Shown here piece after piece: positions 32,828 to 44,600 of a stretch of 64,000 bases of DNA. The translations under genes and the position numbers were made by a program. Within the stretch, counting starts at the first letter, position 1. Each line of letters starts with the position of its first letter. Below the pieces are notes generated by a model. The model was not told where the DNA came from. It ran no database searches and saw only the letters and a list, made by a program, of their open reading frames with translations. The DNA is from Mesostigma viride (taxonomy: Eukaryota; Streptophyta; Mesostigmatophyceae; Mesostigmatales; Mesostigmataceae), in NCBI GenBank assembly GCA_009746045.1, contig RPFO01001283.1:18501-82500 (forward strand), given 5' to 3'.

Positions 32828-33369
32828 CCAGAGGTGCATATCGACTCCAAGCACATGCGCTTGGCAATACTTCTAGTCGGCCGCTCCGGAACTGGAATGC
32901 CTGCAGTGCGGCTGTATCGACCATAAGCAGGGGCATGTCACCCTGACGCAGCCTTACTTCTTGGAAGCATTCCTGGGGGCATGGCCGGCCCGAAGGAGTG
33001 TGGACGGACGTGATTGTTCATCTGCGGCAAGACCAACCCCTGTTCACGCGGGCACTACAGGCTGGCTATCAAGCCGACTTGTTGGCGGCTCACGGCGCGC
33101 CTGTGTTTGAGGTGACCGCTGTCGGCCGCGAGGCGATGGATCAGTACGTTTCTTCTGGCGCACGCACCTGCTGGCGTGGGGGCTGCCGATCTGCATCGTC
33201 GTCGCCGACGCTAGTGCATCCTTGTGATGCGTTTACGTGAATCAGTGGAGTGCTGTAAAGCTGGGTTCATGCTGACGGGATACGTGGTCGGCTACATTGC
33301 CGGATCACGTTGCATTATAAATATTCCCTCTTGCTGCATGGAGTCCCAGATTGGCTATATAAGGAATTG

Positions 33370-34300
33370 TAAGTAAGTAAGTAAGTACTTGCGTGTCATG
33401 CGCAATTAAAGGCAATGATGCCACGGAGTACTATTATGCTAATCTCATTAGAAAAATAATTACACAACAGTTTAAACAAATATCGTCTGCATCATCCCCC
33501 AACCGCGTTAAGCACTAGATGGGGATGTTATCCTCATCCGAGCTGTCCTCTACTGTAATGGCAGACGAGGCGGTAGTGTAGCGGCTAATCCTCAGGACCA
33601 ATAACCTCCACCTGCGGACTTCTACCCTGGCTAACAACGGGCCGCGGGGCCCGTGGGGAGAAAACAGGAGCATACCCCTCGGGAAGGTGCTTATCGCAGA
33701 TGGCAGCCCATTTCTCCTTGTCAATCATGCGGGCGCGGAGTACGGATAGTCCCAGAAGCCCTGCATCTTCAAGCAGTTGTGTCACATAGGTCCGGGTCGC
33801 GCCGCGCCGGTGCCCGGCGCGCGCAAGTTTGCCAGTGGGTTGCGATGGGACAAGGGGACCCTGCCATAGGAGGAGGTGTCTACCTGGTTGGCCCGTCTTA
33901 AGCCCCCCGGCAGGGCCCACATCGGTATCCACCTGGTCTGTGCGGGCAAGATGGCCGGCAAAGAGGAGGCGGCGGTGTCGGATATGGTATGGGTGACAAG
34001 AGGGAGCTCGCAGTAGAGCTCGGCCCGGGTGCGGCGTTCTTGGTAGCGGACGCCGAGGATATGACGGAGCATTCGAGTGACGGTGCCGTAAAGCTGCTGG
34101 CTCAGTTCCTGGTCCAGGGTCCACGCCTCGCAGCCATAAAGGAGGATGCTGAGGACAAGGGCCTTGAACAGAATGCGCTTGCGTCGCTCACTCAGGTAGC
34201 GACAGGTCCAGAACCTGTCGAGGCGGCGGAGGGCCGCCCAGGTCTGGCCAATGCGGGTGTTGCATGATGTATGGCATAAGGAGTTGTCCTTGAGTGGCAA
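33370..34300 (-). pseudogene. LINE reverse transcriptase C-terminal fragment with GTAA-type tail
   Basis: Minus strand. From 34300 it reads CNTRIGQTWAALRRLDRFWT, SERRKRILFKALVLSILLYG and CEAWTLDQELSQQLYGTVTR ... MLRHILGVRYQERRTR. This is the conserved region after the RT fingers/palm in LINEs ('LxxxxVLSxLLYGCExWT', 'RRILGVRWxDRxTN'). After a frameshift it continues (HIRHRRLLFAGHLARTD ... WAAICDKHLPEGY) to a stop near 33585. The 3' end abuts a plus-strand AAGTAAGTAAGTAAGTAC run (33371-33388), i.e. a (TTAC)n tail in the element's orientation. A second copy of this 3' end is at 63733-64000. Confidence 0.75.
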
Positions 34301-34699
34301 GTCTGGGGGAAACTGGCTTTACTGGCCTGTTGGTGAACAAGGGCTGGGACATAGTACCCCTATGGTCAACATTTTAAGGTCGAGTTGGCTATATAACGAC
34401 CTCTTGGCTGAGCGGGAAGGGACTGCCGCGCATCATATTGTGTGTGTGTGTGTGTGTGTGTTTTTCTCTTGTGTTGCGTGCATGTGTTTGCCTCCAAGAC
34501 GGTAGGGGCTACCGTCCCCCAGGGAGGGGGAGGAGTGTTGCGGCTCGGCCCTTAGAACGGGCGCAACAATGAGATAATAAATTGTGTATTTGGCTTGTTT
34601 TCATAGTCCGCAGGACTTTAGGACTCATTTCGGGACTTATTTGGGAATTGTCCTATGTTCAGGACTTTTGTATGAAATTCTGATAATTTGTGTGATTCG

Positions 34700-36237
34700 A
34701 GTTAGATGAGATGCTTAGGCTGACACACGGATTTCCGGCCTGCGCGCCGCGTATCAGTGCCTATCGCGGCTGAGCGGGACACCTCAGTACTGTACGGCAG
34801 GTCGTACGGTCCTGCATGAGGTGTCATGTGGACTGATGTGCAGTTAGTGCCAGACTGTTCCTAGGCTCTAGCTCGACCCGCCAGATCCGGGTTATCCGGG
34901 TCTGACGGGCCGAGTGTAGTTGATGCTAGTGACGTGGTCGCATGGCATTGCAGTGTACAGTTGTCCACTGGTAGGTGCTGCAGTGAGCACTGCCATAGGC
35001 ATATAGGCGTAGCACTGGGGAGTGCCACAGCACCGAGTTTGCACACGGCAGAGCTCCATTCTGAGCTCTTCGAGTTTCCTTGTATTATTTGCCTAATACA
35101 ATCTCTCTCTCCGCTCTCAGCATTTGTGAGTTGTCCACCGCATTCTCTGCTTTCCAACTTGGACTGAAAAGTTCGAAATGGCTTCCAACAACAACCGTTG
35201 AACGCCGGCAAGAATAACACCAACAAGAAGGGGAGTGCGCCGACCAGGCGCACCTCAGTCCTCACGGCTCTCGCCGGAGGGTTCGCCCTCCGCCACCGTG
35301 CGGGTGACGCCAAACGTCACCTTTAGCACGGTGGTTGCCGATAACCCGAGGCGTCGGACCCCGCAGGTGGGGGCCGGCGCCCCGGGGCAGGCGAGAGGTC
35401 GCACGCTTGCCGCTGGCGGTTCGTCCGCCATGGCACCCGGGGTGCAGGAACCCCGGGCACGTGACACCCCCGTCGCAGGTGGCAGGGGACGTGAGCGTAG
35501 TGACTCCTCTGAGGAGGACGGGGAGGTGCCGCCCGCGAGGCCGCGACCCTCGCTTGAGGTGTCATCACAGACGTCTGCTACGTCGGGCAACCTGTCAGTG
35601 GGCCGCCAAATGGCCACTATGGATATTGATCCGAGTTCTGGGGAACATCTTTTTCAGTCCAGATGTTGCAGTATGGGTGTCAGTTGCTCAGCACCTCAGT
35701 CAGCTTGGAGTCAGTCTCCTAGCTGGGCAGGATCAGGCTTGAAGTCGCTAGCCTTCAACCTGAAAGGAAAACATAATGGGAGTTAGATGAGATGCTTAGG
35801 CTGACACACGGATTTCCGGCCTGCGCGCCGCGTATTGCCTACCGCGGCTGAGCGGGACACCTCAGTACTGTACGGCAGGTCGTACGGTCCTGAGGTGTCA
35901 TGTGGACTGATGTGCAGTTAGTGCCAGACTGTTCCTAGGCTCTAGCTCGACCCGCCAGATCCGGGTTATCCGGGTCTGACGGGCCGAGTGTAGTTGATGC
36001 TAGTGACGTGGTCGCATGGCATTGCAGTGCACAGTTGTCCACTGGTAGGTACGTGCTGCAGTGAGCACTGCCATAGGCATATAGGCGTAGCACTGGGGAG
36101 TGCCACAGCACCGAGTTTGCACACGGCAGAGTTCCATTCTGAGCTCTTCGAGTTTCCTTGTATTATTTGCCTAATACAATCTCTCTCTCCGCTCTCAGCA
36201 TTTGTGAGTTGTCCACCGCATTCTCTGCTTTCCAACT
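34700..36237 (+). mobile_element. TRIM/LARD-like LTR element 2 with a partial gag-like ORF
   Basis: Direct repeats 34700-35159 (460 bp) and 35781-36237 (457 bp) start AGTTAGATGAGATGCTTAGG and end GCTTTCCAACT. The element is flanked by a 5-bp TSD ATTCG (34695-34699, 36238-36242). The 621-bp interior begins with TGGACTGAAAAGTTCG, a plausible primer-binding site, and ends with a purine-rich stretch (35763-35780). It has a 183-codon ORF. Like the other TRIM here its LTR ends are AGTT...AACT rather than TG...CA. LTR copies differ by a few small indels, so insertion is fairly recent. Confidence 0.85.
35235..35786 (+). CDS. Gag-like N-terminal ORF of TRIM-like element 2
   Basis: 183 codons, the only sizeable ORF between the LTRs. 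The protein is Arg/Pro/Ser-rich, apparently disordered, and acidic in the middle (SDSSEEDGEVPPARPRP). It loses any fold at the end and runs into the 3' LTR border. This looks like the N-terminal part of a Gag protein left after deletion of gag-pol. Family not recognised; no zinc knuckle is present. Confidence 0.35.
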   Translation: MRRPGAPQSSRLSPEGSPSATVRVTPNVTFSTVVADNPRRRTPQVGAGAPGQARGRTLAAGGSSAMAPGVQEPRARDTPVAGGRGRERSDSSEEDGEVPPARPRPSLEVSSQTSATSGNLSVGRQMATMDIDPSSGEHLFQSRCCSMGVSCSAPQSAWSQSPSWAGSGLKSLAFNLKGKHNGS

Positions 36238-36689
36238 ATTCGGACTAATTATTTTGGGCCTAGGTTGAAGCACTAGATCCCGGGTCGGCCCTAGTCGTCA
36301 CACGGAATCTTTTGAGTGTCGTTTCAGCAGTCTCTGGAAGGTCGGCGCTCATGTCGGCGCACCTGCTTACCAGCGTGCCAGCCTGGTAGCGCAGCCTAGG
36401 TGAAATTGGTCCAAGGACGAATGTCTCGTCCTCTTGCATGTTGCATGTACTGTAAACGATATCCCTACATGTAAAGACCATCCTATACATGTAAAGAGCA
36501 ACCCCTTGAATATATATACCCGCTGAGTGCTAAGAATCGCCCGGCATGATCAATCATTCCTAATTAGTAATTAGAATTGGCATGCTTAGTTGGACGTCTA
36601 AAGGACGAGTTTCAGCCCGTTGAGCAGCTACGTGAAAAGCGTGCATTTGTTTCCCGTGCATATCGTGCCGGGCAGGGGCCCGAATTGCA

Positions 36690-38111
36690 TTCTATACGCT
36701 TTGGCTAGATCTTTCGCAGTCCCACACTTTAGGGACGCGACACCAGGCGATAGCCAGGTTTAACCCCGCCGTGCTCGCGCTCGTTAAGGATGTCCAAGCC
36801 TGGCTCGAACCCGAGCAGTAAAGCGTGCACGTGCCCGGCGCATGACGTGATCCACGACAATAATGAACAGGTATGGGGACAGGACACAACCTTGCCACAC
36901 CCCGTCCACGGTGAAGGGGGAATGGTGGGGTGGTGCCTTCCGCAGTCTGCACTACTGCCTGTGAGCCCTCATACAGTCGACGAATGGCAGCAATAAACGC
37001 TGGTGGCACCCGATCCAGAGCTAGGATGGCCCAAAGAGCCTCCCAGAGGACCGTGTCAAAGGCCTTGATATAGTCAACAAACATGAAGACCAGCGGCAGA
37101 CTGTCAGGGCAAAGGCGACGCACCTCCTCCATCAACCGGCGCGCGACAAACACAGCCATGACAGTGTTACGACCACGACGGAAAACCATCTGAGACTCAC
37201 CCAGGTGTGGGTCCAGCGCGGCGCGGAGCCGGTGCAGCATCATGCGCATGCAGACCTTCAGCGTGGCGCTCTGGAGGCAGACACCCCTGTAGTTACCGGG
37301 GTCAGCAGCAGAGCCCTTCTTGTACAGCATGCATGACGCGGATGGCCGTCTGCCACTCAGCAGGCGGAGGCTCGTCAGAGAGCAGGATACGGTTGCAGAA
37401 CGCCAGCAGAAGATACCTCACCGCCGGGTCAGGGGTCTTCAGCAGCTCAGCCGAAAGGTGGTCGGCACCGACCGCCGCGTCGTACCGCAGGCGAGCAAGG
37501 GCGCCGTCCAATTCCATCAAAGTGAAGGGGTGGACGACGTCGTCGGTGGCAAGGCAGCCCTCCTGCAAGGCGGGGACTTGGTAGTCCGCGGCCGAGGAGG
37601 GGGGCGCCGGCGGCGGCGGGGGTCCGGCGACCCCGAGACGGGCGGCCGTCTCGGGGTGAAGCGGCGGGGGGGGGGCGCGAGCCCCACCTGTCAAGGAAGC
37701 ATTGTGGGCCAACCAGCGGTCAAGGCTTACCGGCGCGCCGTGCCGTCCCCCGTGTGCTCCACCGGGGTGCGCTGCCGCCGGCCGCCGAGCCGGTCACTCG
37801 AGGTGGTACCACATGTCCTTGCCCTGGTTGCGAGCTTGGCAGGCCTTGGCATCTGCGATGCACTGGGCCGCCTCTGCGTCCTGAGCGTGCTCGTAGGCCT
37901 CCACAAGGGCGGCCTTGAGCACCGGTTTCTGCAGCGGGTCCCGGTTACGCTTGAGGCGGTGCCGGGCGGCCAAGACCTTGGGGTCTGCTGAGATGCCATG
38001 CCCTAGCTTTGTATTCTGATTCTTTTGTATAGCTATGCTGATCTTCCGGCCCCCCCATGCCAGGCCTTTTAGGTATGATACATCATGGTGGTGCAGGTGC
38101 ACTGTGTGCAC
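36690..38111 (-). pseudogene. LINE reverse transcriptase, N-terminal and central fragment
   Basis: Minus strand. From 38111: an uncertain N-terminal stretch (PKVLAARHRLKRNRDPLQK). Then 37712-37302 has FTLMELDGALARLRYDAAVG with ADHLSAELLK and PPPAEWQTA (the RT entry motif region), continuing from 37330 with LYKKGSAADPGNYRGVCLQS, MVFRRGRNTVMAVFVARRLM and FMFVDYIKAFDTVLWEALW (palm Asp in F-V-D-Y-x-K-A-F-D). These are hallmark LINE RT motifs. The YADD-containing part is missing or scrambled before 36690. With the fragment at 33370-34300 in the same orientation, it is probably one LINE disrupted by the LTR insertions between. Confidence 0.8.
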
Positions 38112-38670
38112 CCAGCCGCAGGTGTACTTTTACACCCTACCCTTGCAGGAAGTAGCCCAGAATGGATTAAAAGCCATATGCCCCTTCTCAGGGATATGTC
38201 GCTACATGTACTCCCAACGGAGATATGTTCCAATTTTAAAATTAATTTTTAGATTAGCCTACCATAAATTAGATTCCCGCGGCGCTCAGTAACCACCCAA
38301 CCCCATCATGCCCATAGAATCAAGTTGCCCCCCAACGGAGGCACGTTATGATTAAAAATATTGGTAACCACGTGACGCAGCCTACGTGATAATTAATTAA
38401 TTTTTTTTTATTAATCGTGGATCCAATGCACCTCTGCAGCGACAAGGCTGCATGTGTCAGCCTTGCAGAGCGTGGTAAGTGGTTGCCAACTGGCTTGGGG
38501 GGGGAGTAAGCACCAAGCACACGTACATCCATCAGCAAGAGGAGATGCTCCGGTAGTAGTGATTTATTAATTAGACCTCCAAAAACATGTGTAGTGGCAA
38601 GGACGCCATTCCATGTTCTCCACCACATTGCATTCTAATCTCAAAAAGAGGAAATAATCCCCAAAAGTTT
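38112..38670. other. OLA1 3' flank with short LINE-tail fragment
   Basis: No gene. At about 38370-38408 lies CCACGTGACGCAGCCTACGTG followed by an AATTAATTAATT tail and T-run, an inverted short copy of the LINE 3' end seen at 18889 and 22683. A hairpin with loop AAGG.. is at about 38430-38470 (CTCTGCAGCGACAAGGCTG / CAGCCTTGCAGAG). Probable OLA1 3'UTR downstream of 38671. Confidence 0.4.
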
Positions 38671-41600
38671 TTATTTCTTGGCAGCCGCCGTGACGTTGAA
38701 CTTGAAGTAGATGATGTCGCCATCTGCCACCGTGTAGTTCTTCCCTTCCTGATGGTACTTGCCCGCCGCCTGCAAAAGGCACACAACAAAAACCAGGAAA
38801 GTAGTATGGAACGGTGACGTTGCATGGAAAGCGGGAGAGGGATGGGGGGGGGGGGGGGGCGAAGGGTTGAAAACATTGACCTTTGAAAGAAGAGTGCATT
38901 GCCTGACCTTGAGGACGCAACCATCAAGGCACGTAGGCATGCCTAGAAAGCTTTGCCAATCAGCACATCAGGCGGCAGTAGCAGGCAGAAGGCGATGGAT
39001 GACCTGTGTACAATGCGCCAGCTGGCGGTCACTTATACAACGAGGAAGCATTAATAAACTAACGAAGTTACATAGACTCCGTCCTCAGTGGGACAAGGTC
39101 AAAGCAACCACGATGGGTGACATTATATTGTGCATGCGCAATACCCTTGCTTACTACATCATCCGTGAGGCAAATACAGAATATGGAAGGCCGTCAGGTG
39201 CACAAAGACCATACATAAATCCAGCTTCTTCCAGATTTCTGGCCTGCGCTGGTGGTCTCTTTGATACAGAACATGGAAGGGTATCAAGTGCTCAAAGAAA
39301 AAAGTATTACTTCCAAAAAGGGACAAAAGAAAATGAGCGCAACAGGGAGCTAAAAAACCCAAATGTCCCCATGTACAGCCTGTGCACTACTTTACAATAC
39401 TACCTCCGGTGCATTAAAATATCTCAAGAGGTGGTGAACTAAAACATCTCGTTTTCACATACGCTAGAAGATGCGATGCCGTGGTCACAAATATAGGAAT
39501 TTTAAAAAGCCTTTTCCAGGGCAACATGCCTAGAGTTGTAAATCCAAGGCCTTTAAAATGAAATCTGAGTGTGGCTAGCTACAATAAAAGTGCCATAAAA
39601 TCACCCGTTAGGGGGTTGCCTGAGCCTAGGCAGAAAAAACGAAAAAATGGCCGTGCTAAATTAGTTTAAATGAGAAATAGAAACAAGACAAGACGTTTGG
39701 CGTTGGAGTGTGCTGGATATCTAGTTGGGTCTCATCCTACCCATTTTGGGGGCAATTAGCAGGCAATTTAGGCACATAATAATACCATAGTGCACATCTG
39801 CATTTCTTCAGGCAATTTTCAGCACGAGTCTCCATTTGGACCCAAAGCGTCATTTTGGCTCATAACATCTTTACATTAGCAAGTTGCAGCAATACTTCTA
39901 CTGCAGCACTCTTAAACTTGAATACTTGATTAAAAAATTTGGCATCTTTACAGCCTTATTCAAAGGCACTTTGAAGCTGCTGGCATTCATCATGACCGCA
40001 AAATAACTGTGGTACAGTGCCCTTGAACCAAGCCTTCAAAACCAAAATCTTTAAAGCAACTGCTCTACCTGTTTCACTTCCTCATTTCCTTAAAATACTT
40101 TATCATATTTGATAACAAGGCAGACCATCATTTTAACCTGCAGAGATTATGCTGCAGACTGTGGGTAAAAGGCACATATGCTTTCCCGTATGTGCGGTTA
40201 ATGCAGCCGACAAGCCTCCGCTGATTCTCGCTGCCATTTTCACGAGCAATATCTGCTTTCTCGCGTTGCAAATCCTCTGGTAGCTGAGTAATGAGGAAAT
40301 ACCAACCTAACTCGCCAGCTGCTGCGTTTCTAGGTCGATTGAGGCCTCGCCCGTGTGCCTGCTGCAGCCTTGGCTGCTCTCGGGTTGCCGGCACAAGATT
40401 GCGTCACCAATCGTCCGGAATTCTGGTCCATATGCTGCCATTTGTACCCAATTACTTTCAATACCTTGCTGGCAAAAACCCATGTCGTGGAACATCGAAC
40501 AACGCAACAAAAACCGCTCAATAAAATATGACCCCCTGCAGGTCTTTGGTGCGGAAATTAAGCAAGAAATCAGGTACAACCAACCTTAAAAGAAAACATA
40601 GCTACGGCCAGTGTTTTTAGTAAGGGTTTTTGGCACGCGTCAGACGGCTGACACGCCGCCGTTGGCGGCGCGTCGGACGGCTGACACACCGCCGTTGGCG
40701 ACGCGTCAGCCCATAGCAGTTGGGGGCGGGGCCCAGCTAGGGCCTCACTATAAGACGGAACTACCCTCAGGCCTCAAGTAATGTACCGGGGGATGGGGGG
40801 TGGGGCAGTCACATTATAGTTACCCTAAGGGCAACAAAACTTTTTAACAAAATATTTTTTATTATCAAAATGAGCTTGAGATTTAAATGGTAAGTGATTG
40901 GTACTTGATGCATCAAGCTCAAACAAAAGCTAGCACGTCTGGATGTGTATAAAACAAGAGCCCTTAGCTACGGATTATAAGACAAACTGTCTAGCACCTG
41001 GATCCATTGTTGTCAAGACTAAAGACAGGTACCAGCGCTGACTGCACCTCCCGGGGCTTGTGCCTCTAGCCTCACCTAAGCCACTATCAGTCAGTCAGTA
41101 CAGCTCCAACTCATCATCCTCGGTTGACCTTTTCCTCTTGTTCCGCCTTTCAAGTTCCCTCACGGCCTTGGTTACATCGACGAGAGTGGGACTACTGGGT
41201 CCTGCCCCGTTGGCGGTTTGCCTCTTAAAAATATGACGAAATCGCCACGGAATGAAACCTTTTTAGGAATCCGCCTCCTTTCGACCCCATGGCCAGGTGT
41301 GCCCCAAGCCCCAAACATCGCTGAAGATCCGCGAGTCAGGTACAAGGCAATGTAATGCAGAAATACGAAAAAATGTTGCGTAGACTTACGGATAGGCCGC
41401 TGAGGTTGATCGACGAATTTTATTTCCTACCGCCTCGGCATGATACCTAAACCGATGCAACCCGCAGGTTGCAAGAAAAGTAGAAAACGCTCCTACCAAA
41501 TAGCAGCTGCTATTAAAATGCATCCATCGTAAGTTTACGTATGCTTTGCTTACAAAGTATCCGCTAGCGCTGCGACGGCTATCGCCACCTCGGTGGCTGC

Positions 41601-44600
41601 ACCAAATAATTATACTGTCTCGCGTTGGCAAGCCAGGCAGACGGGCCGGCAGGTCTTAGCATACCGGTAATTAAGTCACCGAAAGGTGTGAGGTTCCACA
41701 CGGCCAAGTGCGGCCCACATTTCAGTCAGTCACAATCAGTTTCAGTCAGTGCACGAAAATCTCAAGTACGACTCGGTGGGCCTGGATGGGCTTATACTTA
41801 AAACTATGTACAAAAAAGCGAATAGAAGTTGACGCGGCGAACCTGTGGCCCAGGCACATGACGCGTGAGGCTTGGTGCACGTCAGACGACTGACGCGCAG
41901 CCCAAATTTACGCGTCAGTCGCCTGACCCGCGGCCTAAATTTACGCGTCAGCCGGCTGACGCGCGGGGTAAAATTCCTGACGCGTAAGAGCTGGCGCTTC
42001 AGCCCGCTGACGCATGCGTCACGTTACTAAAAACACTGGCTACGGCCCCCAATACCAAACAAGCTTTCATGCGCAAACGTCCCTCATAATAAACAAAAGC
42101 TTTATTGCCGACGCATTCCAAATAAGTCTAGCGAGCATGAACTCCATGGCCAGTGTACCACTAAATTGGAGTTGTAGTTACTGCTGGTCGCAACGCACTC
42201 ACGTGAATTTCCAGGTCTGGCTGACCTACCCCGAGTATCCGAGATCCGGTACGACCTACTTTTACTGTTCAAACCCTCTCAGCGGATCAAAGCGCCGGAT
42301 TTTTCTTTTGTGTTAATTTACCGTGTGCCCCCCCTACAACGCAACTTTTACACCCCTATTTTTTGGGGGTACTTTTGGAGGTACTCCTGGTTTGTACTGC
42401 TAGTGCTGCCACCCTTTGGGCCCAAAATAGAACTATCCCTACCCTTCCAGCATATCTAGTTTGCAGGACCACACATGCCCTATTTTACATGGAGCCCTTG
42501 TTGCCCCACCATGAAATGTTTTTAAAAAAGAAAAAAAAAGGCTTTTGAGATATTTTAATGCACCGGAGGTAGTATTAGTCTACTATAAGTATGCATCCAT
42601 TTGTGAACCCTAGCCAAGATCTCTGAAAAGTTCGTTCCTTAGATGCATCACTAGCATGGAAAATGGTTACAATAGGCGGGCTGGGGTGATATCAAGATGT
42701 CGAGGATCGTGTAGCAAAACAGTGAGGCATTTTCACGAAGAGCCCGACAAATCAGTACTAACCCATATACCAGCTGGTAGCTGGCTGCTATCATGTTAAG
42801 AGACATTGGGTAAGAAAAATTAGCAAATTTAAAAAATTTGCAACAGGCATGTCCATAATATCTTACCTTCATTTCTGGCCTGTGCTGGTTGTCTCATAAA
42901 TGAGATATTGTCTCATAAATAGGATATCGTCTCATCATTAGGATATTGTCTCATAAATAGGGTATCTCACCTTCACCGCTGAATCACTGCCTTCCTTCAC
43001 CAGGTCTTCGTACTTCATGACCTGAAGGGTAACGACGTGAACCAAGCATGAGAGATCATGGCCGGGCGCAGCAAAACCATGTGAAAAGTCCGAAAACCAA
43101 GCCATGCGTGGAGTGAAGCCACGTGGACAGCCAAAGTTCAGTCTTATCATTAATATTTTATCGACAATTATGTTTTACACATGGCTGTCAAAACATGATG
43201 CAACTCTTTGCAGGTCCACATGCATGTCTCCTACTACCTTCACGTCTAAGAACCCCCTCATAAACATACTTGACCGATCATACCTGACCGATCTAACATG
43301 GGAGTTCATTTCTGGGGCCATATGATGCTTCACTTCCCTAACTAGAAGCCCTCAACCAGACAGATAGGTAAACTAGATGTAAGCATTGCTAATGGTCTAT
43401 GCAATGAGCGTACTCGAATGACCTCTATGCTCACCCCCCAGCGCAGTGGATGTTTGAAAAAAATACGTAACCAAGTGCAGCCGAAGCTTCTTCATGCTGA
43501 ATCTCAGGCAAGTGCAGACGATGCTTCTAACTGCTACCAAACTACAACCAAGCAGCTGGCTGCATACCTAAGCTGGAACTCACGAAGAAGATTTATAGAA
43601 CTGCGACAATAACAATATGATGCTTCTAAATATTGCGAGGCAAAGGCACATGCAGGTTGGATTTGTCACCCGGGCGTGCGCATACCTCCGCACAAATGAA
43701 GCCTCTCTCAAAGTCTGAATGGATGGCTCCCGCAGCCTGGGGCGCCTTGGTCTGTTTCCGGATGGTCCAGCACTTAACCTGAAACCAGCCAGAAACGCCA
43801 ACACATGTTCATTAGCAGATGTTCACAGTTAATCAGTAGGTGGTACAGCTTTGAAACCTGGGAGGCGGCCCCACACACATCAACCCACGTTGTTCACGTT
43901 AAATTAGTAGATGGTTCAGCAATCGACCTGGGAACCGGCCACACACCTCGCCACAAGGTGATTAGAGGAGGCACCCATTGGTCAATAGATGGTCCAGCAT
44001 CTAGCCTCAACCTGCCACACAAATCGCCACGCGGTCCTTACAGGCATTATTAGCTACTCTAAATCATTGCTAATTATTTATTCGTAATTATGATCGCTAT
44101 GATTCCACATTTATTACTCAAGTTATTCAACCCAAAAGGTTGAACACCCTTGAGGTCATAACCACACCGACAAGGTCGCCTTGGGCATTCCCGTTACATT
44201 TGCAAACCCCTTGGCACTAAGTGATTCCGCGGACCTATCAGTATGGCAACCCCAGCAGTACAGCAGCAGCGAAAGCCCGTCGAGGTGGCCATGGCAAGCC
44301 AGTACCACAACTAACACTCACCTCATCCAAGCCGCGCGCAAGCAGATAGAGTATAGCAACTGCAACCTGGCACGTCCTTTTAGCCACGTCGATTTAGGCA
44401 TGTCATCTATACTCGCCTCACTTGCCTCGCACATAGTCATTCTGGCAAGCCACTACTGCCAACAGCGATCACCTCAAAGCTGTACAACAAGCTTTAACTT
44501 TGTAGACAAGACGCCATCCCCCGTGAACGCAGTCAGCTCACCCAGTTGTCGAGGGCTGCACAACACAAGGCGCCCCCCCCCCAACACACTTCTTAGTGCT

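Larger units (their letters stand above)
20920..33100 (+). mobile_element. Degenerate Ty3/gypsy element 2 with nested insertions
   Basis: An older relative of element 1, truncated at its 5' side inside RT (starts TDYRKLN at 20920). Its own parts are: 20920-22051 (RT, start of RNase H), 25301-25389 and 26736-26860 (rest of RNase H), about 26860-27868 and 28741-29443 (integrase), about 29445-29640 (chromodomain), and about 29722-31350 plus 32836-33100 (accessory ORF). The gaps are later transposon insertions, most with TSDs. Stops and frameshifts are frequent, so it is dead. LTRs were not found; the right limit is set by the last block similar to the accessory ORF of element 1. Confidence 0.8.
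29722..33100 (+). pseudogene. Accessory ORF remnant of gypsy element 2, split by hAT element 3
   Basis: Occupies the post-pol position. Blocks comparable to the accessory ORF of element 1: AIVVPSRQVPTLEGDLHVY ... YRFNRP (about 30864-30950), TVVESGSWFTLTRQAPSGH ... VGLTFEAR (to about 31080), and, after hAT element 3, GHVTLTQPYFLEAFLGAW (about 32934-32985) and VWTDVIVHLRQDQ (about 32999-33040). The N-terminal part (from ATG 29722) is basic and not clearly alignable. Stops and frame changes make it non-functional, but block order and spacing are preserved. Confidence 0.6.
34536..36480 (+). mobile_element. LTR related to the solo LTR at 48.3 kb, split by a second TRIM-like element
   Basis: 34536-34699 and 36243 to about 36430 together resemble 48327 to about 48720. 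Shared landmarks: TGTTGCGGC start with a GCGCAACAAT repeat of the end, TTTCATAGTCCGC, CGGGACTTATTTG, ATTATTTTGGGCCTAG, and TAGCGCAGC ... GGTGAAATTGGTC. The right end is not resolved and no TSD was confirmed. Confidence 0.55.

Noticed and set aside
34440-34462. (TG)n run next to the LINE fragment as a LINE tail
   Set aside because: It lies on the wrong side of the minus-strand LINE; an ordinary dinucleotide repeat.
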